A DNA stretch of 64,000 nucleotides from JAZGGS01 sp963714405. GTDB taxonomy: Bacteria > Bacteroidota > Ignavibacteria > Ignavibacteriales > Ignavibacteriaceae. How positions within the stretch are numbered: the first letter of the stretch is position 1; each line of letters starts with the position of its first letter. Below, in pieces: positions 56,994 through 64,000 of the stretch. Under the pieces are notes generated by a model. That model did no database searches. It was not told where the DNA came from and saw nothing but the letters and a program-made list of their open reading frames with translations. A program made the translations under genes and the position numbers. Location: contig CAVQOH010000002.1 in NCBI GenBank assembly GCA_963714405.1, positions 682,001-746,000 on the forward strand, read 5' to 3'.

Positions 56994-59126
56994 ATGAAGT
57001 TATTATTTCCAATCATTTTCTTCATAATCTTTTCTGCTGCACTTATTGCCCAAACAAAAATTTCGGGCAAAGTAGTTGATGCTGAAAACCAACCTTTACC
57101 CGGCTCTAATATTTTTATAAAGGATTCATATGATGGCACATCTTCCGAAGAAGATGGATCATTTACATTTATTACTGAAGAAGAAGGTGAAGTGATACTT
57201 GTTATAAGTTTTATAGGATATAAAACAAAAGAAGAAAGTTTTCAATTAAACAATAACGATATTACTATTAATATAATTCTTGAAGAAGAAGCCAAAGAGC
57301 TTGGAACGGTTGTAATTTCCGCTGGATCTTTTGAAGCAAGTGATGAAAATAAGGCAGTAATTTTAAGACCTCTCGATATCGTAACAACCGGGGCTGATGC
57401 TGATATTTACAGCGCGCTGGAAACATTACCAGGTACACAGCAAATTGGTGAAACCGAAGGATTATTTGTGCGTGGTGGTTCTTCTGCAGAAACTGTTACC
57501 ATCATTGATGAAATGGTTGTGCAGAAACCTTTTTATACAAGTGTTCCGGATATTCCTTCACGCGGAAGATTTTCGCCATTCTTGTTTAAAGGAATAATTT
57601 TTAGTACTGGTGGATATTCAGCGAAATACGGTCAAGCTCTTTCATCTGCATTAATTCTTAACTCTCAGGATCTTCCCGATCAAACATTAACCGCAATTAA
57701 CCTAATGATTTTAGGATTAGGCGGCGCTCATGTGCAAAGATGGGATAAATCATCCTTTGCAGTTGAGGGTGCATATTATAATCTTGGTCCTTATATAAAT
57801 ACTTTCAAGCAAAGGCAGGAATGGGATACTGCCCCGCTGGGTGTTGAAGGAAATATGAACTATCGTCTAAAAACTTCCAAAACTGGAATGCTTAAAGCTT
57901 ACGGTTCATACAGTTATGGAGATCTTTCCCTTTTTACTGAAAACCTTGATGATCTTTCTAAAAAAGATTATACCAAACTGCGTTCTGCAAATTATTATTC
58001 AAATTTAAGCTATAAAGAAATTCTTGGAGATGATTGGGCTTTGTTTACGGGTGCATCATTTAGCTTAGATAAAGACTGGTTTGATTTAAACACAGATAAG
58101 GTTGAACAGGATGAGATTTTAAGCCAGGGAAGAATAAATGTAACAAAACAGGTCTTCAACAGCTCGTTTATTACTTTTGGAGGCGAAGCACAAAACATGA
58201 TATACAAAAGTGCTTTTAATGATTTAGAAGGAAAGGTTGATGAGGTTTATCTTGCAGGATTTTTGGAAACAGATATTTTCTTTACAAATGATTTTGCTGC
58301 AAGGATTGGCTTAAGGGGTGAACATTCTAAACAACTTGATAAATTTAATATTGCACCACGTGTTTCTTTAGCATACCGGCTTGACGTTTACAATCAGCTT
58401 AATTTTGCTTATGGAAAATTTTATCAAACACCACATAAAGATTTTTTAATCCAAACAAATAATTTTGAGTTTGAAAATTCTACACATTACATTTTAAACT
58501 TTCAGCATATTGACGAAGCAAGGACTTTCAGGATAGAACTATACTATAAAGACTATGATAAATTAGCAAAGGGTAATTTATTTGTGCCCCCTTTCATTCA
58601 GCCGGTTGTGCCATTTAGCAATGATGGAAAGGGTTATGCAAAAGGAATTGATGTTTTCTGGAGAGATCGTGAAACATTTGATATGACTGATTATTGGTTA
58701 TCATATTCATTTTTGGATACAAAACGTGATTTTATAAATTTTCCAACACTTGCAACACCTACTTTTGCAACGCCTCACACTTTTTCCGCAGTTTTAAAAC
58801 ATTGGGTACCTGCAATTACTACAAGCTTCGGATTAACTTATACTTATGCAACGGGAAGACCGTACTATAATCCGAACAACCCCGAATACCTTGGTGATCG
58901 TTCAAAAAATTATAATAATCTAAGTTTGAATGCAAGTTACCTTTTAACAATATTTAACAACTTTACTGTTATATTTTTCTCAGTTGATAATATTCTAGGA
59001 TTTAAAAACATTTACGGATATAACTATTCAACTGATGGAACAGTAAGAAGAGCCGTGCTTCCAACAGCAACAAGATCATTTTTTCTTGGAATGTTTATTT
59101 CAGTTGGGCAGGCAAGCCCGTTTTAA
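56994..59126 (+). CDS. TonB-dependent outer-membrane receptor
   Basis: The protein has 710 residues from ATG 56994; an ATG 30 bases upstream adds ten residues before the signal peptide. The signal LLFPIIFFIIFSAALIA is followed by a carboxypeptidase-regulatory-like domain (KISGKVVDAENQPLPG to ILEEEAKEL, about 22-110). A plug domain (LETLPGTQQIGETEGLFVRG, about 125-230) and the beta-barrel to the end follow. No SusD partner follows, so glycan uptake is not indicated; other ligands are siderophores or cobalamin. The gene 14 bases downstream encodes a periplasmic helical protein and is probably cotranscribed. Confidence 0.9.
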   Translation: MKLLFPIIFFIIFSAALIAQTKISGKVVDAENQPLPGSNIFIKDSYDGTSSEEDGSFTFITEEEGEVILVISFIGYKTKEESFQLNNNDITINIILEEEAKELGTVVISAGSFEASDENKAVILRPLDIVTTGADADIYSALETLPGTQQIGETEGLFVRGGSSAETVTIIDEMVVQKPFYTSVPDIPSRGRFSPFLFKGIIFSTGGYSAKYGQALSSALILNSQDLPDQTLTAINLMILGLGGAHVQRWDKSSFAVEGAYYNLGPYINTFKQRQEWDTAPLGVEGNMNYRLKTSKTGMLKAYGSYSYGDLSLFTENLDDLSKKDYTKLRSANYYSNLSYKEILGDDWALFTGASFSLDKDWFDLNTDKVEQDEILSQGRINVTKQVFNSSFITFGGEAQNMIYKSAFNDLEGKVDEVYLAGFLETDIFFTNDFAARIGLRGEHSKQLDKFNIAPRVSLAYRLDVYNQLNFAYGKFYQTPHKDFLIQTNNFEFENSTHYILNFQHIDEARTFRIELYYKDYDKLAKGNLFVPPFIQPVVPFSNDGKGYAKGIDVFWRDRETFDMTDYWLSYSFLDTKRDFINFPTLATPTFATPHTFSAVLKHWVPAITTSFGLTYTYATGRPYYNPNNPEYLGDRSKNYNNLSLNASYLLTIFNNFTVIFFSVDNILGFKNIYGYNYSTDGTVRRAVLPTATRSFFLGMFISVGQASPF

Positions 59127-59140
59127 TCTAAGGAGTTATT

Positions 59141-59848
59141 ATGAAACTATTACTAACAATATTTCTTTGCCTTTTAACCGTTACAGTTAACTTTGCTGAT
59201 GATGGTAAATACGAAAAAGCCATGAAAAAGCAACTTACTAAAATTGATTCGGCGATGGATGTTACAACGATGCTTAGCGTTGCAAATGGATTTGAAAGAA
59301 TTGCACTTGCTGAGAAGGATAAATGGCTTCCATATTATTATTCAGCATTTATGTACACGCTTGCAAGTTTTACAGATTCAACAATGGATAAAAAGGATGG
59401 CTACCTTGATAAAGCCGATTATTTTATCAACATGGCTGATTCACTTGAAGAAAATGAATCGGAAAATTTTGTTCTTAAAGGTATGATCGCTCAAGCTCGC
59501 CTTCAGGTTGATCCTATGAACAGGTGGATGAAATACGGTGCAATTTCAAATAACAATTTTAAAAAAGCAATGGAGCTTGATGAGCTGAATCCTCGCCCGG
59601 AATATCTGATGGGAATAAGTTTATACTACACCCCCGAACAATTTGGTGGGGGGCCTGCTGCTGCAAAAGTTCTATTAGAAAAATCCCTTGAAAAGTTCAA
59701 CATTTTTGAACCTGATAATGATCTTATGCCAAACTGGGGAAGAGATATGGTTAAACAAGTGCTGGAACAGATACATTCTCAAAAAGAAGACTCTTTAGAA
59801 GAGCCTGCAGATACAAATAAAGTTATGGATGAACTGAAAGAAGAGTAG
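59141..59848 (+). CDS. Periplasmic TPR-like hypothetical protein
   Basis: The protein has 235 residues. A signal peptide (LLLTIFLCLLTVTVNFA) is followed by an all-helical body with TPR-like helix pairs (YYYSAFMYTLASF, DKADYFINMADSLEE, NNFKKAMELDELNPRPEYL) and an acidic C-terminus. The block PEQFGGGPAAAKVLLEKSLE is typical of TPR proteins accompanying TonB receptors in this phylum, as I recall it. RBS AAGGAG precedes the ATG. It is 14 bases after the receptor gene. It probably acts in the periplasm together with the receptor. Confidence 0.78.
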   Translation: MKLLLTIFLCLLTVTVNFADDGKYEKAMKKQLTKIDSAMDVTTMLSVANGFERIALAEKDKWLPYYYSAFMYTLASFTDSTMDKKDGYLDKADYFINMADSLEENESENFVLKGMIAQARLQVDPMNRWMKYGAISNNNFKKAMELDELNPRPEYLMGISLYYTPEQFGGGPAAAKVLLEKSLEKFNIFEPDNDLMPNWGRDMVKQVLEQIHSQKEDSLEEPADTNKVMDELKEE

Positions 59849-60080
59849 TTTTTATCAAAGCTATTTTCTTAATTTGAACTTAAACCATATAGGAAATTGT
59901 TTTACTTTTATATATGTTTCCGCCGGATAAATTATAATACTTTTTGTTTTATAATTAAAAATAATTACCGATATGGATTACAGATTATTTCAACTATTGA
60001 ATCCCGCCCCTAATCTAATATCTTCAATCAAATCTAATTAAAGGTCCTCTACAACAAACTTTTCATAAAGGGAAAATAAG

Positions 60081-60623
60081 ATGAAACGCGCATTCTTCTT
60101 CTGGTTCTTTTCTCTTCTTATAAGCTTTACTGTTTTTAATTGTAGTAAAGATGAAAGCAGTACAAACCCACCACAATGCGATCAAGCATGCCAGGATGAA
60201 CATATTACTTACGGATTGCTTGATATGTTTTGGTTTGTTTGGAATCAAAATATTGCGGGTCAGCCGGCCGGCGTAAAAGATTTTACAGTAACCGGTCCTC
60301 AGGGAGGAACAATTCATGTTACCGGGAATACTGAAGTATCAACCTCTAATGGTATAAACACTTTGCACCTTGTTTTGGAAATGAATAATTGCAAGGGTTT
60401 TAAAGAAAATTATAACTTAACATTTAACGGGAGGGTTACAACAGACGGCACTTTTTCAATTACTCATAAAGCAATAACTTATGCTTCCCAGCAAATTGGT
60501 TACAGCGGAACAGTTGGTAAAGATGATTGGATAACTAACGTTACAGGAAACTGCAGCATCACTATCAACGAGGCTTTCACCTCTGTTTCCGGTACTATGT
60601 GCGGCAGAACAATTAGTTATTAG
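60081..60623 (+). CDS. Hypothetical lipoprotein (180 aa)
   Basis: The signal segment SLLISFTVFNC ends at a lipobox Cys, followed by SKDESSTNPPQCDQACQ. The body is beta-rich with conserved-looking Cys pairs (QCDQAC, MNNCKGF, GNCSIT and GTMCGR), possibly disulphides. RBS AAGGGAAAA lies just before the ATG. It lies alone and converges with the serine hydrolase gene. The function is unknown. Confidence 0.7.
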   Translation: MKRAFFFWFFSLLISFTVFNCSKDESSTNPPQCDQACQDEHITYGLLDMFWFVWNQNIAGQPAGVKDFTVTGPQGGTIHVTGNTEVSTSNGINTLHLVLEMNNCKGFKENYNLTFNGRVTTDGTFSITHKAITYASQQIGYSGTVGKDDWITNVTGNCSITINEAFTSVSGTMCGRTISY

Positions 60624-60698
60624 TAAGAGCAAAAATTCCAAATATAATTACCTGCTGTATTATTGTAACTGAAATTCGTTAAATATTTACGTGTTTCC

Positions 60699-61787
60699 TT
60701 ACTGGTTTACGGCGGGTACAATATAATCTGCAACGATGCTAACAACCGCTCTTTCTTGCTGATCAGCTTTATCCATATCAACATGGTTATTTGATGTGGT
60801 TACAACAATCATGTTCAAATCCGGGAAGCATATAACAAACTGTCCGCCATGCCCAATTGCCAAAAACACTTCTTGATTATTAATTTTTCCAAGCCACCAA
60901 AGGTAACCATACTGAACATCATCTAAATCTCCCCAGTTTGAGTTGCTCCAGTTAGTAAAGTTTGTTAACGATGCATCAATCCAATCCTGCGGAACAATTT
61001 GCTCACTGTTCAATTTTCCGTTATTCAGATATAAGTAACCAAGACGTGCCATATTTCTTGGTGTAAAGTACATGTTATTTCCGCCAAAATAATATCCCTG
61101 CGGACCCTGCTTCCAATCAGCACAAATGATATCCATTTTATCCAACAAATTTACTTGTGCAAAATCTTTAGTATTCATTCCGCTTGATCTTGTTATTATC
61201 ACAGAAAGGAGATGAGTTAAAAAAGTATTGTATGAAAATGTTGTTCCCGGATCATAAATTAGCGGAAGTTGTATAGTTGTTTCTATCCAGTTTGCAGAAT
61301 GATAAATATAATCATATAAACTTCTGTCATTTTCTATCCCTCCCCGCATCATTAAAAGGTGCTTTACAGTAATATTATGCTTTCTTGGGTCAATTGAAGA
61401 AGTAACGTATTCGGGAAAGAAATCAAGCATCCTTACATTTAAACTTCTTAAATATCCATCACGTAAAGCAATGCCGGTCATCGCAGAAAGAAAAGATTTT
61501 GATACTGATTTTACATTGTGTGCTGCGTTTTTATTGTAGCCGTTATAATATCTTTCTGCAACAATGTAACCGTTTCTTATAACCATTATACAATCCACAA
61601 AACCTCTGTTCTCTCCCTGCACAAAAGCCTCTTCAAGCATCTGCGAATCCATACCCTGTTTTTCCGGGGTAGATGTTTGCCAGTTAAAAGCTAATAATCC
61701 GGGTTCAACAGGTGCTTCATTGCAGGAAGTAAGAGAAATCAGCAAAAATAAAAAAATCCAAATAAATGTTTTTATTAAGACCTGCAT
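60699..61787 (-). CDS. Class C beta-lactamase-fold serine hydrolase (lipoprotein)
   Basis: The protein has 362 residues. A lipoprotein signal ends in SLTSC. The nucleophile motif SxxK is SVSK in NVKSVSKSFLSAM (about 93). YSYN-like Tyr motifs appear in FSYNTFLTH (about 190) and a C-terminal HGGQFVICF replaces the KTG/HTG box. It belongs to the beta-lactamase/esterase/penicillin-binding-like family, which includes esterases and D-aminopeptidases; true antibiotic hydrolysis is unlikely to be the main role. It is monocistronic. Envelope location is inferred from the lipobox. Confidence 0.88.
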   Translation of the reverse strand: MQVLIKTFIWIFLFLLISLTSCNEAPVEPGLLAFNWQTSTPEKQGMDSQMLEEAFVQGENRGFVDCIMVIRNGYIVAERYYNGYNKNAAHNVKSVSKSFLSAMTGIALRDGYLRSLNVRMLDFFPEYVTSSIDPRKHNITVKHLLMMRGGIENDRSLYDYIYHSANWIETTIQLPLIYDPGTTFSYNTFLTHLLSVIITRSSGMNTKDFAQVNLLDKMDIICADWKQGPQGYYFGGNNMYFTPRNMARLGYLYLNNGKLNSEQIVPQDWIDASLTNFTNWSNSNWGDLDDVQYGYLWWLGKINNQEVFLAIGHGGQFVICFPDLNMIVVTTSNNHVDMDKADQQERAVVSIVADYIVPAVNQ

Positions 61788-61973
61788 ATCTTTTCTCCTA
61801 TTTTCGGTGTGCTTATAAGATTATTAAAATCTTAACAACAAATTACCGTAACAGCAAGGTTTTTCAAACCAAATAATTAGTATCTGAAATACTTAGTCCA
61901 TAATTCTTTCAAAAAAGCATTTTTAAAAGAATTAATTAGTTAATAGCAGCCAATTTAACTAAGTTTCATGCCT

Positions 61974-61996
61974 CCGGTAATAGACCGGTTTTTTTT
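61974..61996 (+). promoter_or_regulatory. Terminator-like hairpin in the leader of the RRM gene
   Basis: CCGGT-AATAG-ACCGG is followed directly by eight T residues, the form of a small intrinsic terminator. It lies only 22 bases before the GTG start of the RRM protein gene. No plus-strand gene precedes it; the upstream neighbour runs leftwards. It would therefore act on a leader transcript, as an attenuator or RNA structure controlling this RNA-binding protein. Confidence 0.5.
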
Positions 61997-62017
61997 ACTA
62001 TTTATTTGAGGTTCTTT

Positions 62018-62269
62018 GTGAACACTAAGTTATTTGTGGGTTCTCTCCCCTGGTCAATGGACGATGAAGAGTTAAAGGAAACATTTGAAAAACACGGAAA
62101 AGTAGTTTCTGCAAAAGTTATTACTGACCGCGATACGAGAAGATCAAGAGGTTTTGGTTTTGTTGAAATGGAGAGTTCTTCAGATGCAAACAATGCAATT
62201 AATGCATTAAATGATTCGGAATTAAATGGAAGAAATATTGTAGTTAATGAAGCTAAAGCGCGCAGCTAA
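62018..62269 (+). CDS. RRM-domain RNA-binding protein (cyanobacterial Rbp/cold-shock style)
   Basis: The protein has 83 residues from GTG 62018, chosen because GAGG lies seven bases upstream and NTKLFVGSLPW is the standard opening; an in-frame TTG at 62006 is less likely. A single RRM fold fills the chain: RNP2 is KLFVGSLP and RNP1 is RSRGFGFVEM. Small single-RRM proteins like this bind U-rich RNA and are often cold-induced in bacteria. A strong terminator lies 24 bases after the stop, so it is transcribed alone. Confidence 0.92.
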   Translation: MNTKLFVGSLPWSMDDEELKETFEKHGKVVSAKVITDRDTRRSRGFGFVEMESSSDANNAINALNDSELNGRNIVVNEAKARS

Positions 62270-62293
62270 CAAAATATTCTGTTCTAAGTTCTG

Positions 62294-62320
62294 AAAAAGG
62301 CGTCTTAAAGACGCCTTTTT
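62294..62320 (+). terminator. Intrinsic terminator after the RRM gene
   Basis: GGCGTCTT-AA-AGACGCC forms a compact GC-rich stem flanked by A5 upstream and T6 downstream. It lies just after the RRM stop codon and could work in both directions because of the A-run. Confidence 0.9.
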
Positions 62321-62444
62321 TATTTTAAATACAATTACTTAATCACTCGTATTTTTTTACTTTTTTCAGCTTACCTCTTTCCTTTTTCGTTTTTGGTTTC
62401 ATAAGTTTAAATACATCATTCTCAATAAAAATGAAAGGAACATT

Positions 62445-62606
62445 ATGGGCAAGAAAGTTGAAGTAGCAGGAATAATGGGACCAATCTGGTTTATGGGATG
62501 GTTGTTTACCATCGGATTTCTTCAAACATCTTTTTTTAAAGGATTGCTGGCACTTATTATCTGGCCCTATTACATAGGTGATTTTCTTGCTGCAGCAATT
62601 AAGTAA
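62445..62606 (+). CDS. Small membrane protein (53 aa)
   Basis: From ATG 62445, with AAAGGAA four bases upstream, a 53-codon frame reads MGKKVEVAGIMGPIWFMGWL and on to YYIGDFLAAAIK. A hydrophobic stretch covers most of the chain (two segments, about 10-27 and 32-51), with a Gly/Trp-rich N-terminal part. The good ribosome site and the coherent membrane profile support it as real. The family is not known to me. It lies between the RRM gene and a racemase-family gene on the same strand. Confidence 0.6.
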   Translation: MGKKVEVAGIMGPIWFMGWLFTIGFLQTSFFKGLLALIIWPYYIGDFLAAAIK

Positions 62607-62675
62607 GTAACATTGAGCCTGATCTCGGTAAATCGAGACGAGCTCCATATGACCTAAACAAGAAATTATAAACAT

Positions 62676-63365
62676 ATGAAAACCATTGGCTTAATAGGTG
62701 GTACGGGCTGGGTTTCAACCGTTGAGTATTACAGGTTTATTAACGGGGGAATTAATAAAAAACTTGGTGGACTTAACTCCGCGCAATGCTTTATCTACTC
62801 TTTTAACTACTCAGAGATTGATACTCTTGTTAAAAAGGATGACCTCGATGCAGTTTACGAACTGGTTCTTGATAAAGCTAAAAAACTAAAAGCTTGCTCT
62901 GTTGATTGTCTTGTACTTTGCGCAAACACTTTACACCAGTACGTTGATAAACTTGAAAAAGTTGTTGACCTGCCGATTGTACACATTGCCGATGCAACCG
63001 CAAAGGTTATTAAGCAAAAAGGTTTAACAAAAGTTGGCTTGCTTGGTACACGTTTTACAATGGAAATGGATTTCTATACCAAAAGACTAAGTAATGTAGG
63101 CATTGAAACAATAGTACCCGAAAAATCCGAGAGAGAGTATATACACGATAAAATTATAAATGAAATGCTTCACGATAATTTTAAGAAGGAAACAAGGGAA
63201 AAATTTCTTTCAATAATTGCTGATCTCCAAACAACAGGTGCAGGGGGAATTGTTTTGGGCTGCACAGAAATCCCTCTTTTAATAAAACAACAAGATGTTA
63301 AAATACCTTTGTTTAATACTTTAGAAATACATGCAGAAGCAATAGTGGATTTTGCGGTTGAATGA
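62676..63365 (+). CDS. Aspartate/glutamate racemase family protein
   Basis: The protein has 229 residues. The opening MKTIGLIGGTGWVSTVEYY is that of the Asp/Glu/hydantoin racemase family. The two catalytic Cys are in LCANTLHQY (about 82) and VLGCTEIPLL (about 195). It interconverts D- and L- acidic amino acids without a cofactor, possibly for peptidoglycan or D-aspartate metabolism. The first Cys context CANT is the common form. It is not in a murI operon. A substrate choice between Asp and Glu is not safe from sequence alone. Confidence 0.9.
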   Translation: MKTIGLIGGTGWVSTVEYYRFINGGINKKLGGLNSAQCFIYSFNYSEIDTLVKKDDLDAVYELVLDKAKKLKACSVDCLVLCANTLHQYVDKLEKVVDLPIVHIADATAKVIKQKGLTKVGLLGTRFTMEMDFYTKRLSNVGIETIVPEKSEREYIHDKIINEMLHDNFKKETREKFLSIIADLQTTGAGGIVLGCTEIPLLIKQQDVKIPLFNTLEIHAEAIVDFAVE

Positions 63366-63402
63366 AAATGAAAACTTTATTTATAATTTTTCATAAGTGA
63401 TT

Positions 63403-64000
63403 ATGAAATCTATTTTTCCAAAACCTGCATTCAAAGTTGATGATATAATTTCTTACGCGGAATTATCTGCTGCTGAGAATGCAACAGTACAGAATGAATG
63501 AACTTTCAAATAAAACCTGAGTATTCAATCTTTTTAATGTCTGTCCGTAAAAATGCTCCTTATGCAGATGAATGGGATGAAAAAACGGGAACGCTTATTT
63601 ATGAAGGACACGATGCTTTTAGTAATTGGGTTAAAAATCCAAAAGAAGCGGACCAACCGCTAACAACACCGTATGGTACTCTAACAGAAAACGGGAAATT
63701 TTTTACTGCTGCACAATCATATAAAATGAGATTAGTAGATGAGCCGCACAAAGTAAAGGTTTATGAAAAAATAAAAGATGGGATTTGGTGTTATAAAGGT
63801 TTCTTTAAACTTGTGGATGCAAAAATTAAAAGGGTGAGCAAAAGAAATGTTTTTAAATTCTATCTTCTGCCTGTAGAGTTTATTTCAAAAAGAAAACAAA
63901 TTACATTACCACATTCGCGTATTATCCCAACAGTAGTTAAAATAGAAGTTTGGAAAAGAGATAAAGGACAATGTGTTTTGTGCGGCTCAAACGAAAACCT
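63403..64000 (+). pseudogene. HNH endonuclease with SRA/YDG-like N-domain; one frameshift; 3' end cut by window
   Basis: ATG 63403 reads MKSIFPKPAFKVDDIISYAE for about 30 codons and then meets a stop at 63500. The next frame, from about 63498, continues as NFQIKPEYSIFLMSVRKN and ENGKFFTAAQSYKM, with KVYEKIKDGIWCYKGFF. It enters an HNH domain (IEVWKRDKGQCVLCGS) at the window edge. The join needs one base. The N-terminal region resembles YDG_SRA-type DNA-base recognition domains of modification-dependent endonucleases of the ScoMcrA kind. The catalytic HNH end lies outside the window. Whether the frameshift is real cannot be decided here. Confidence 0.7.

Noticed and set aside
62623..62638. TCTCG/CGAGA hairpin before the racemase gene
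   Set aside because: It has a five-base stem without a U-run and no link to a known regulatory class.
1..64000. CRISPR array, insertion sequence, prophage or integrase
   Set aside because: No repeat-spacer pattern, transposase, terminal inverted repeats or phage structural genes were seen on either strand.

Overview
The window is AT-rich DNA from a free-living bacterium. It most resembles a member of the Bacteroidota/Chlorobi superphylum, and within it an Ignavibacteria-like lineage. The pointers are a hybrid two-component system with propeller repeats and an AraC output, a TonB-dependent receptor with a carboxypeptidase-regulatory-like domain, many MKNLF-type lipoproteins, abundant PAS sensor kinases, and PilC/pilin sequences of a style I associate with that group. 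This is inference from gene content; no rRNA or ribosomal protein gene is present to confirm it.

Layout. 1-4.3 kb: the 3' part of an oligoendopeptidase F gene, a decayed PAS sensor, an AlaX-like editing protein, a lytic transglycosylase and a lipoprotein. 4.9-9.7 kb: a receiver-only regulator, a NarL-type regulator and a cytosolic seven-PAS kinase. 9.9-14 kb: a small Cys-rich membrane protein, tRNA-Lys(TTT), an NtrC-type regulator and a hybrid kinase. 14-27.9 kb, all minus strand: a type IV pilus/secretion-like locus. In transcription order it holds two unusual pilin-like proteins, a terminator, PilC, PilB, PilT, a PilM-PilN fusion, PilO, a PilP-position protein, a secretin, a receiver, a large hybrid kinase and a receiver-HisKA-like protein. 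pilC, pilB, the pilP-position gene and the last gene each carry several frameshifts, while their neighbours are intact. 28.4-32.5 kb: aspS, a pyrimidine-nucleoside phosphorylase gene and an SPFH protein.

32.6-40.2 kb is a heme operon: hemX/ccsA-like, hemA, hemC, a lipoprotein gene, a TetR-HemD fusion gene, hemE and hemN. It resumes at 47.4-49.8 kb with hemG and hemB, so the glutamate-to-protoporphyrin route is almost complete; hemL and hemH are not in the window. Between the two heme blocks, on the minus strand, lie three tandem lipoprotein paralogues and a 1377-residue AraC-type hybrid two-component regulator. Upstream of the first lipoprotein, four TGTAACA boxes sit exactly 21 bp apart.

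49.8-64 kb holds metabolic and envelope genes: aldo/keto reductase, ubiquitin-like/Mut7-C RNase fusion, membrane metallophosphoesterase, a frameshifted gamma-glutamyltransferase, MATE exporter, arylamine N-acetyltransferase, TonB-dependent receptor with a partner, a lipoprotein, a class C beta-lactamase-fold hydrolase, an RRM RNA-binding protein behind a leader hairpin, a 53-residue membrane protein, an Asp/Glu racemase-family protein, and a frameshifted HNH endonuclease cut by the window end.

The most notable items are the TetR-HemD fusion inside the heme operon, the 21-bp-periodic operator array beside the AraC-type regulator, the non-canonical pilins, and the concentration of frameshifts in the pilus locus.
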